Source: Firmicutes bacterium UBA5496
GTDB taxonomy: Bacteria > Bacillota > Proteinivoracia > UBA4975
Direction of reading: 5' to 3'
DNA: 11,680 bases
Assembly (NCBI GenBank): GCA_002427015.1
Contig: DIPE01000101.1
Span: 926-12,605 of the forward strand
The stretch's first letter is position 1. Each line of letters begins with the position of its first letter. The notes below the pieces were generated by a model. It was not told where the DNA came from, searched no databases, and worked only from the letters and a program-made list of their open reading frames with translations. A program made the position numbers and the translations under genes. This document shows, one piece after another, positions 1 to 5,485 of this stretch.

Positions 1-35
1 GCTTCCAAAAGTTGTTTCATGTTTACTACTGACAT
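1..35 (-). CDS. rpsB: 30S ribosomal protein S2, N-terminal fragment (runs off the left edge)
   Basis: Only the first 11 full codons are in the window. They read MSVVNMKQLLE, and the next partial codon (GC) fits Ala. This matches the conserved N-terminus of ribosomal protein S2 (M-x-V-x-x-MKQLLEAG). S2 is a small-subunit protein that joins late in 30S assembly. The ATG lies at 35-33, with a strong Shine-Dalgarno sequence (GAGAGGAGG, 54-46) at a slightly long spacing of 10 bases. It has its own near-consensus promoter and a structured leader just upstream. Its place after the chemotaxis genes matches B. subtilis, where rpsB follows sigD-swrB; this supports the identification although the fragment is very short. 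Confidence 0.85.
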   Translation of the reverse strand, partial: MSVVNMKQLLE

Positions 36-51
36 AAGCGTGATTCCTCCT
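36..51 (-). promoter_or_regulatory. rpsB ribosome binding site
   Basis: On the minus strand AGGAGG (51-46) lies within GAGAGGAGG, followed by 10 bases and the ATG at 35. The strong match to the 16S rRNA 3' end decides the rpsB start. Confidence 0.8.
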
Positions 52-65
52 CTCAGTTTTTCCTC

Positions 66-107
66 CACCTGGCACCTTGATCCCGGCACTGAAAGGATTG
101 CCAAGTG
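66..107 (-). promoter_or_regulatory. Structured 5' leader of rpsB (candidate autoregulatory hairpin)
   Basis: In the minus-strand transcript CACTTGGCA (107-99) can pair with TGCCAGGTG (74-66), giving 9 base pairs including one G-U. Directly inside, ATCC (98-95) pairs with GGAT (83-80). An unpaired CAAGG (79-75) is left on the 3' side and an 11-base loop at the tip. The hairpin lies between the predicted transcription start (about 120) and the ribosome binding site. Ribosomal protein operons often carry such leaders, to which a product of the operon binds. Whether S2 binds this one is inference. No U-run follows, so it is not an intrinsic terminator. Confidence 0.5.
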
Positions 108-126
108 TGTGTATTTTCACCTGCCC

Positions 127-155
127 AGTATAGCAGATTAAGCGTTACTTGGCAA
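127..155 (-). promoter_or_regulatory. Sigma-A-type promoter of rpsB
   Basis: On the minus strand the -35 box TTGCCA (155-150) and the -10 box TATACT (132-127) are separated by exactly 17 bases. Each box differs from consensus at one position (TTGACA, TATAAT). The -35 box lies 3 bases after the stop codon of the upstream gene (161-159). No terminator separates the two, so rpsB is probably served both by this promoter and by read-through from the che operon. Transcription should begin near 120, giving a leader of about 85 bases. Confidence 0.8.
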
Positions 156-158
156 GGT

Positions 159-740
159 TTATTGTCTGGGTCGGGTCTCTGCAGTCAATTGCAGCTGAAA
201 TGCCTTAATTCCCGGTTGGTTCATCAGCTCAATCCTCACGGGCACTGAGAGAAAGTCCGTCACAGCAATATCAAAGAGGCGGCTGTTGAATTCAGCATAG
301 ACGGCGTTTTCTACAATGGCAGCAGCTTCTTTGCCTAAATCCTGGCCCATTTCCTCCAAGGGCAAGGAATCGAGAAGCTCACTTATTGAAGTGATTAAGC
401 TGACCCGGTAGTTTTCTTCCAGGCGGTCAGCCAACTCTGCGGGCAAAGAAAATTCCTCGCCTCCTATATGGAACTTGACATCGCTAAACTGGGGGCTGAC
501 ATTTTCAGCCACCAATTCCGGAATCCTGGGTTTTACTGCTTGGATAAAAGTAGGCAGGGTTTCCTCGGCCATTGTCTTGACTGCGCCTTCCAGCCTGTCT
601 GCCACCTCATAAGTATTGATTCGCAGCAGCCAGATCTGGTGGCCGCCTAAGTACACAGTTGCTGCCAGGACAAATAGAATCAGCAATGTCCCGGTAAACA
701 TTCCTGCCAAAAAGGAAAGCCAGCGCCTGCACTTGGTCAT
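159..740 (-). CDS. Unrecognised single-pass membrane protein in the swrB (ylxL) position
   Basis: I do not recognise this 193-residue protein. It has a short basic N-terminus (MTKCRRW) and one hydrophobic segment at about residues 8-32. The remaining 160 residues are soluble, largely acidic and apparently helical, and most likely lie outside the membrane. The first segment could be an uncleaved signal anchor; there is no lipobox. The start is an ATG at 740-738 with a good ribosome binding site (AGGGGGTG, 7 bases upstream). It lies 57 bases after cheD with no terminator between them, so it is probably the last gene of the che operon. In B. subtilis the gene at this place, just before rpsB, is swrB (ylxL), also a small protein with an N-terminal membrane anchor. 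I see no residue-level similarity, so I give no symbol. It is clearly a real gene; its function is unknown. Confidence 0.75.
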   Translation of the reverse strand: MTKCRRWLSFLAGMFTGTLLILFVLAATVYLGGHQIWLLRINTYEVADRLEGAVKTMAEETLPTFIQAVKPRIPELVAENVSPQFSDVKFHIGGEEFSLPAELADRLEENYRVSLITSISELLDSLPLEEMGQDLGKEAAAIVENAVYAEFNSRLFDIAVTDFLSVPVRIELMNQPGIKAFQLQLTAETRPRQ

Positions 741-797
741 TTTGATACACCCCCTAGGCTAGTATATCTATTTTGACCGCAGTTATTACGCCGGCTG

Positions 798-1274
798 CTA
801 AATTTTGGTCTCGTTGCTGACGGTCTTTATGTACAATGTCCCATCCCGGCAGTCCAGCTCCAGAGTTCTGCCGGAATGACCCCCAACATCTCTGGCGACA
901 ATGGCAATCCCCAGATTGCTGAGATGTTCTTCGGCGGCGGCGATATTTTTGCTGCCAATTACCATCAGACTGTCTCGGTCACTGTCGGGAAACATCTGAG
1001 CGCCGCCGGCAAGTTTGGCAATAATATTAAGCCGGTTTGCGCCCAGAGCCTCCATATCCTCCAACATAGTGTCAATGGCTGTGTCAACATATTTGCCTTT
1101 ATTATCACCTCTGCCAGGGCGGTGTTTTGGCAGCATGGCATGGGCCATGCCCCCAACTTTAGCAAAAGGGTCGTAGAGGATGATGCCAATGCATGACCCC
1201 AGCCCGGTAGAGCGGATTATCCCGGGAGCTTTAGCAACAATTAACTGCGCCATCCCTATTTGGTAGTTATTCAT
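798..1274 (-). CDS. cheD: CheD, chemoreceptor glutamine deamidase
   Basis: CheD deamidates specific glutamines on methyl-accepting chemotaxis receptors. In Firmicutes it also binds CheC and raises its CheY-P phosphatase activity. The 158-residue product has the family core STGLGSCIGIILYDP (residues 22-36) with catalytic Cys28, and GGMAHAMLP with His45. The Cys-His spacing of 17 equals that of Thermotoga maritima CheD (Cys27/His44). The third residue of the proposed triad, Thr21 in T. maritima, aligns by eye with Ser22. I chose the ATG at 1274-1272. An in-frame TTG at 1289 overlaps the Shine-Dalgarno GGGGTGG that serves the ATG. The gene overlaps the end of cheC by 8 bases (ATGAATAA), which suggests coupled translation and fits the partnership of the two proteins. 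Length is normal for the family. Confidence 0.95.
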   Translation of the reverse strand: MNNYQIGMAQLIVAKAPGIIRSTGLGSCIGIILYDPFAKVGGMAHAMLPKHRPGRGDNKGKYVDTAIDTMLEDMEALGANRLNIIAKLAGGAQMFPDSDRDSLMVIGSKNIAAAEEHLSNLGIAIVARDVGGHSGRTLELDCRDGTLYIKTVSNETKI

Positions 1275-1878
1275 CGCTGCCCACCCCAAATATCCCCATC
1301 ATCCTCAGGGCTGCGCCCGGGTCAGGCAGAAACAGGATATAGCCACGATTGCTGGATTCTTCAAAAAACCTGGCTTGAACCAGCAAGGCATAATCGGACT
1401 TGCAGCCAAGCTTGGCCATAGGAACGCTGAGCATGGCTTCGGCCATGTCCACAGCCAGTCGGGGAACGCTGAGGTACATGCGCTGCTGGGAAAAGTCTGC
1501 AAGGGCAGAGAGATAAGCCCCTGATAAAATATTCCCCAATTCCATCAAAGCAGACTGCTGCAAATGGGAAAGTTCAAAAAAGTTCAGCTCTGTATCGGGA
1601 ATAAGGCTGCTGAGCAGCCGCCGGGCAGTATTCTCGTTAAACATTACCAGGACGGTGCCCGGCAAATCCCCCAGTACATCCAGATAGATACAGGCCAGGT
1701 TGCGCCCGGGCCCGCCTACAAATTCCGCCACCCGGTCAAAGCTGACCAATTCTACATGGGGAACGGTGATTGTGATTTTCTGGCCCAGGATATCTGCCAT
1801 GGCAGTGGCTGCATGCCCCGTTCCGATGGATCCGATTTCCGTCAACAAGTCCTGCTCATTGAAATTGAGTTTCTCCAT
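1267..1878 (-). CDS. cheC: CheC, CheY-P phosphatase (one active site altered)
   Basis: CheC removes phosphate from CheY-P and forms a complex with CheD. The 203-residue product shows the internal duplication of the family, with two copies of the motif D/S-x3-E-x2-N-x22-P. The second copy is intact: Ser109, Glu113, Asn116 and Pro139. The first copy has Asp10, Glu14 and Pro40 at exact spacing, but Ser17 (TCC, 1830-1828) replaces the catalytic Asn. The chosen start, ATG at 1878-1876, lies 4 bases after the cheW stop codon and gives the usual short N-terminus before the first motif. An in-frame GTG at 1929 would add 17 residues lying inside cheW and is not credible. The ribosome binding site is weak, so translation probably depends on ribosomes finishing cheW. 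In B. subtilis the second site is the more active one, so this protein may still be a phosphatase. Confidence 0.95.
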   Translation of the reverse strand: MEKLNFNEQDLLTEIGSIGTGHAATAMADILGQKITITVPHVELVSFDRVAEFVGGPGRNLACIYLDVLGDLPGTVLVMFNENTARRLLSSLIPDTELNFFELSHLQQSALMELGNILSGAYLSALADFSQQRMYLSVPRLAVDMAEAMLSVPMAKLGCKSDYALLVQARFFEESSNRGYILFLPDPGAALRMMGIFGVGSDE

Positions 1879-1882
1879 GGCT

Positions 1883-2329
1883 TTAATCCATGTTTTCCAG
1901 GACATTGAGCTGATCCACGGTGAGAACACGCTCCATGTCCAAGATTATCAGCAGCCGGTTGCTGAGTTTGGCCACCCCCTGGATAAACTGGGCATCGATA
2001 CCGGTGACCAGTGTGGGCGAAGGCTCGATTTCATCAGATTGAATGGACGAGACATCAACCGTAGAGTCTATTGTCATGCCTACAACTTGTTTGCCTACGT
2101 TGACGATAATGATTTTGGCGTTTTCATCCTGGCGGCTTGGGAGGGCAAGGCGTTTTTTTAAATCGATGACTGGGATGACGCTGCCCCGCAAATTGCACAC
2201 CCCCATGACAAAAGGAGGAGCATTGGGAACCCGTGTCAGCGGCAGCATCTTCTCGATGCGCATTACCTGGTGGATATCGACACCATACAATTCATCTTCC
2301 AGTTGAAAAATAACATATTGTTTAAGCAT
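1883..2329 (-). CDS. cheW: CheW, chemotaxis coupling protein
   Basis: CheW links the kinase CheA to receptors in the chemoreceptor array by its SH3-like fold. The 148-residue product is full length for the family. It carries the signature GVCNLRGSVIPVIDLKKR (residues 43-60), which is typically G-hydrophobic-x-NLRG-x-hydrophobic-PV-hydrophobic-DL. The early segment YVIFQLEDELYGVDIHQVMRI (residues 5-25) matches the start of the domain. Translation starts at the ATG at 2329-2327, overlapping the end of cheA by 8 bases (ATGCTTAA). A good ribosome binding site (GGGAGGT) lies inside the last cheA codons. The gene follows cheA and precedes cheC, as in B. subtilis. It shares its fold with the C-terminal domain of CheA, but there is no kinase or receiver domain here, so CheW is secure. 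Confidence 0.96.
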   Translation of the reverse strand: MLKQYVIFQLEDELYGVDIHQVMRIEKMLPLTRVPNAPPFVMGVCNLRGSVIPVIDLKKRLALPSRQDENAKIIIVNVGKQVVGMTIDSTVDVSSIQSDEIEPSPTLVTGIDAQFIQGVAKLSNRLLIILDMERVLTVDQLNVLENMD

Positions 2330-4250
2330 GGTTGACCTCCCTCACTTTTACAACTGAAAGGAGAACGTTGATGTCCAGAATCATGACGACAGAACCGTCG
2401 CCAAGAATGGAACATCCCAGGAAACTGCGAAAGAAATGTTCACCCCAGTTGACATTTTTTATAACTATATCTTGCTGCGCCAGCAAGTCATCGACAATAA
2501 TGCCAATTTGCCGGTCCCCGTATCTGACCACCACCAAACTTAATTCCTCAGGGGCAGAATAACCCTCAGTCTTTAGGAGCTGATTTAAGAAGATAATGGG
2601 CAAGACTTTTCCCCTGAGCATGATAATTTGTTGCTGTCCGACAGTCTGAATGTCTCCGGGAAAAACAATCCCCGTTTCTTCAACGTAGCTGAGAGGGATT
2701 ACGTATATTTCCTGACCGCATTTGACCAATAGCCCCTGAATTATCGCTAGGGTAAGTGGCAGGGAGATCTTAAAATTCGTGCCGGCATTGGGACGGGAAT
2801 ATACATCGATTGAGCCTCCAAGGGCTTCAATGGAGTTTTTCACCACATCCAAGCCTACCCCCCGGCCTGACAAATCGGTGACATTATCTGCGGTGCTAAA
2901 TCCAGGCAGGAAAATCAGGTTGGCCAATTCATTTGTTTCAGGTTCAAGACCCGGAAGCAAATGCAGTTCCCGGGACTTGGCCCGAATATGTTCCAGGTCC
3001 AGCCCCCGGCCGTCGTCAGAGACCTCGATAATGACCTGATTTCCCGTTTGATACGCCCGCAGGCTGACTGTTCCCGTTCTGGGCTTGCCCCGGCTTATTC
3101 TCTGTTCCACCGATTCAATGCCGTGATCAATGGCGTTACGCAGCAGATGTACCAGGGGATCGGCAATATCATCAATAATTGTCCTGTCCAGCTCTGTCTC
3201 GGCCCCGTGAATCTCCAGGTTGACCAATTTATCCAGGCTCATGGCAGTATCTCTGACCATGCGGGGAAAGCGGTTAAAAACTGCCTCCAGGGGAATCATC
3301 CGCATTTTCATGACAATAGTTTGCAAGTCAGAGGTAAGGCGATGCAGATGTTCCACTCCGTCCGCCAGCAATGGATAGGTGGTGGCTGCCTGCTGCAAAG
3401 ATGTCTTGTTGATAACCAATTCGCTGACCAAGTTGAGAAGCTGGTCCAATTTATCCGTGTCCACCCGAATTGTATGCCGAAACACATGGGACTCGGAACG
3501 AGAATCTGAACTGTCAGCGCCTTCCGGCTCAACGGCCTCTGGCGTTTCTGTCTCTTGTGTTGCCTCTGGCTCATGGCCTTGGCCGCTCTTTTCAATAGTG
3601 TAATAATCAATTTCCACACCGCCGTCCAACAGGGCCCGCACCTGTTCGGGACGAATACCGGCAACCCAACACTGAAGTTTGTCCAGCTTGTCCAAATTTG
3701 GTAGCAGTTCTTGGGCAGGGGAAGTACGCAGCAATTTGCCAACTGAGTTAAGCTGGTTGCAGACAATCATCGCCCGGGCCTGTGGAAGCAGGCAGTCCTT
3801 GCCGAAAAAGATTTCTAATAAGTAGGACTCTTCCTCCGCGAGGGCCAATTCCTGGGGCTGTGAAAAGAAATCAAGAATTTCTTGGAACCGTTCCTCCGTT
3901 ATCTTATGGGGTTCTCCCGTTTCTTCCAGGGAATTCAGCTGGGCTTCAAACTCATCGACAATGTGAAAAAAACCTGTAATCATGGCAGAGCTGATATGTG
4001 CCTGATTGTGCCGGACCTCATCCAGCAAATTCTCAGCTTCGTGAGCCAGCTGACTTATCTCCGAATAACCCATGGTAGCAGACATGCCCTTAAGGGTGTG
4101 AACTGCCCGGAAAATTTCGTTGATGGCCTCAATATCCTTTTCATCCTGTTCCAGGCGCAAGAGGTTATCGGAAATCTGCTGAATATTGTCCCTGGTCTCT
4201 TCGATGAAAATCGGCAGGTAAGCGTTTAAATCCAAGTTCTCCACAATCAT
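2322..4250 (-). CDS. cheA: CheA, chemotaxis sensor histidine kinase
   Basis: CheA autophosphorylates in response to receptors and passes phosphate to CheY. All five domains are visible in the 642-residue product. P1 (about 1-110) has the phosphorylation site His51 in AVHTLKG. P2 (about 143-220) is the likely CheY-docking domain and is followed by a Glu/Ser-rich linker (about 225-255). P3 (about 260-330) is the dimerisation helix pair, with LDQLLNLVSELVINK. P4 is the ATPase domain, with an N box DPLVHLLRNAIDHGIE (364-379), G1 VSDDGRG (about 410) and G2 GRGVGLDVV (about 462). P5 (about 500-640) is CheW-like. I chose the ATG at 4250; a GTG directly in front (4253) abuts the cheY stop codon and is equally possible. 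The ribosome binding site is weak, so coupling to cheY is likely. Confidence 0.97.
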   Translation of the reverse strand: MIVENLDLNAYLPIFIEETRDNIQQISDNLLRLEQDEKDIEAINEIFRAVHTLKGMSATMGYSEISQLAHEAENLLDEVRHNQAHISSAMITGFFHIVDEFEAQLNSLEETGEPHKITEERFQEILDFFSQPQELALAEEESYLLEIFFGKDCLLPQARAMIVCNQLNSVGKLLRTSPAQELLPNLDKLDKLQCWVAGIRPEQVRALLDGGVEIDYYTIEKSGQGHEPEATQETETPEAVEPEGADSSDSRSESHVFRHTIRVDTDKLDQLLNLVSELVINKTSLQQAATTYPLLADGVEHLHRLTSDLQTIVMKMRMIPLEAVFNRFPRMVRDTAMSLDKLVNLEIHGAETELDRTIIDDIADPLVHLLRNAIDHGIESVEQRISRGKPRTGTVSLRAYQTGNQVIIEVSDDGRGLDLEHIRAKSRELHLLPGLEPETNELANLIFLPGFSTADNVTDLSGRGVGLDVVKNSIEALGGSIDVYSRPNAGTNFKISLPLTLAIIQGLLVKCGQEIYVIPLSYVEETGIVFPGDIQTVGQQQIIMLRGKVLPIIFLNQLLKTEGYSAPEELSLVVVRYGDRQIGIIVDDLLAQQDIVIKNVNWGEHFFRSFLGCSILGDGSVVMILDINVLLSVVKVREVNHA

Positions 4251-4253
4251 CAC

Positions 4254-4622
4254 CTATCTCAGTGCCCGGCGCAGTATTTCAACAACCTTCTGGGGATGAA
4301 AGGGTTTATTGATAAAATCTTTGGCCCCGTTTTGAATAGCCTCAACCACCATAGCCTGCTGGCCCATGGCTGAGCACATCACCACTCTGGCATAGGGATC
4401 ATGCTGGCGAATCTTCTTCAGCACTGTGACCCCGTCCATGCCGGGCATGGTGATATCTAGGGTGACCAGGTCGGGTTTCAATTCGATATATTTGCTGACA
4501 GCCTCTTCTCCATTAGTAGCCTCACCGGCTACCTCAAAGTTGTTCTTGGTGAGAATATCCCTGATCATCATACGCATGAAGGCTGCATCGTCCACTACAA
4601 GAATGCGTTTCTTTGGACCCAA
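4254..4622 (-). CDS. cheY: CheY, single-domain response regulator
   Basis: CheY receives phosphate from CheA; in flagellated Firmicutes CheY-P binds the motor switch. The 122-residue product is one receiver domain with all key residues: Asp11 and Asp12 (metal binding), phospho-acceptor Asp56 in VTLDITMPGMDG, Ser84 and Lys106 in INKPF. The segment RILVVDDAAFMRMMIRDIL is very close to B. subtilis CheY. The start is a TTG at 4622-4620, preceded by a purine-rich GGGGGAGAGGAA. No ATG upstream is in frame and the next Met is inside the domain, so TTG is the best choice. It is the first gene of a five-gene che operon and is separated from codY by a terminator. In B. subtilis cheY lies among flagellar genes (after fliY) and is distant from cheA; here the two touch. 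Confidence 0.96.
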   Translation of the reverse strand: MGPKKRILVVDDAAFMRMMIRDILTKNNFEVAGEATNGEEAVSKYIELKPDLVTLDITMPGMDGVTVLKKIRQHDPYARVVMCSAMGQQAMVVEAIQNGAKDFINKPFHPQKVVEILRRALR

Positions 4623-4651
4623 TTCCTCTCCCCCTGTTGCATGTTTTTTAC

Positions 4652-4666
4652 TATTTTCGACAAATT
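4652..4666 (-). promoter_or_regulatory. Candidate CodY box upstream of cheY
   Basis: The minus-strand 15-mer AATTTGTCGAAAATA (4666-4652) matches the CodY consensus AATTTTCWGAAAATT at 11 of 15 positions. It lies 29 bases before the cheY start and about 60 bases beyond the end of codY itself. CodY is known to repress motility and chemotaxis genes in B. subtilis, so the location makes sense. Matches with 4 mismatches also occur by chance in AT-rich DNA, so this remains a candidate. Confidence 0.4.
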
Positions 4667-4687
4667 GGCGGCCTTTTCCTGCTTATA
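4662..4687 (-). promoter_or_regulatory. Weak sigma-D-like promoter match before cheY
   Basis: On the minus strand TATA (4687-4684), a 14-base gap and GCCAATTT (4669-4662) resemble the motility sigma factor pattern TAAA-N15-GCCGATAT. The -35 matches at 3 of 4 positions and the -10 at 6 of 8. The -10 part overlaps the CodY-box-like sequence. A promoter is needed here because codY ends in a terminator, but no good sigma-A promoter is visible. This is the best candidate, not a firm call. Confidence 0.25.
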
Positions 4688-4690
4688 CAA

Positions 4691-4725
4691 GGCAAAAAGG
4701 AAAAGAGCCCTCCAAAGAGGGCTTT
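4691..4725 (-). terminator. Intrinsic terminator of codY
   Basis: On the minus strand AGCCCTC (4723-4717), a TTTG loop and GAGGGCT (4712-4706) form a perfect 7-bp stem. The stem can be lengthened by a G-U and an A-U pair into the codY stop codon. The T-rich tail CTTTTCCTTTTT follows (to about 4694). The hairpin abuts the stop codon and separates the dprA-codY block from the che operon. Confidence 0.9.
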
Positions 4726-5452
4726 ATCTGTTCATAAGCTTTTCCAGCTCTGGCATCAGCTGATCGTTGAGGATTCTGATGAAGGTTCCCTTCATTCCCA
4801 GGGAACGGGACTCAATGACCCCGGCGCTTTCAAACTTGCGCAAGGCATTGACGATAACCGAACGAGTAATGCCAACCCGGTCGGCGATTTTGCTTGCCAC
4901 CAGCAATCCTTCTCTGCCATTGAGTTCTTGGAAAATATGTTCTACAGCTTCCTGTTCAGAATAGGACAGGGTATCCAGAGCCATTTTGACAACAGCCTTG
5001 TTGCGGGCTTCTTCTTCGAGAATAGCTTCCCTTGCCCGCAGGATTCCCAAACCAGTAATAGTGGCTCCCAGTTCAGCGATAACCAAATCAGCCAAATCAA
5101 ACTTGTTTTCCCGGGGCAACACTAAATTGCCCAGCCTTTGAGTGCCGCAGCTGATAGGAACAACCAGGCTGAACTTGCCCGGGAAGAGATTTTCAACGCC
5201 CTCGGTAATATTAGCCAAACTGCCGTCAAGACTGAGAAGAGTGTCGTTGAGATCCTGAGGAAATTCTGTCAAGGCTCCTCCTTCCAAATTTGAGGAACTT
5301 GCCAGGATTTCTCCCTGATCGTTGAGGATGATGACGTCAGAATCAAGAAGATCCTGCAGGATATTGACAACATCCTCCATAGCAACGGTCTTTCCGCCTG
5401 AACGTTGCAAAAATCTGTTCAAGCGGCGGGTCTTTTGTAACAAATTCTGCAT
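4724..5452 (-). CDS. codY: CodY, GTP- and branched-chain-amino-acid-sensing regulator
   Basis: CodY is a global regulator of Firmicutes that represses stationary-phase, nutrient-uptake and motility genes when GTP and Ile/Leu/Val are plentiful. The 242-residue product has an N-terminal GAF-type sensor domain (about 1-145) and a C-terminal winged helix. The stretch from EGLLVASKIADRVGITRSVI through ESAGVIESRSLGMKGT (about 181-223) is almost identical to B. subtilis CodY. The sensor domain is shorter and more divergent: the B. subtilis segment around Arg61-Met65 has no clear counterpart. The start is the ATG at 5452-5450, preceded by GGAGGT 7 bases upstream. An in-frame TTG at 5467 overlaps this ribosome binding site and is not the start. 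The gene lies 33 bases after xerC; hslV and hslU, which separate them in B. subtilis, are missing. Confidence 0.96.
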   Translation of the reverse strand: MQNLLQKTRRLNRFLQRSGGKTVAMEDVVNILQDLLDSDVIILNDQGEILASSSNLEGGALTEFPQDLNDTLLSLDGSLANITEGVENLFPGKFSLVVPISCGTQRLGNLVLPRENKFDLADLVIAELGATITGLGILRAREAILEEEARNKAVVKMALDTLSYSEQEAVEHIFQELNGREGLLVASKIADRVGITRSVIVNALRKFESAGVIESRSLGMKGTFIRILNDQLMPELEKLMNR

Positions 5453-5485
5453 TTTTTCTACCTCCAATTTAGGATTAAACTGATG

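Noticed and set aside
741..797. Possible promoter (TATACT) before the unrecognised membrane protein gene
   Set aside because: There is no -35 box at suitable spacing, and the gene is close enough to cheD to be part of the same operon.
1876..1929. Upstream GTG start for cheC giving 17 extra residues
   Set aside because: The extension lies inside cheW in another frame, is not conserved in CheC, and the ATG at 1878 gives the normal N-terminus directly after the cheW stop.
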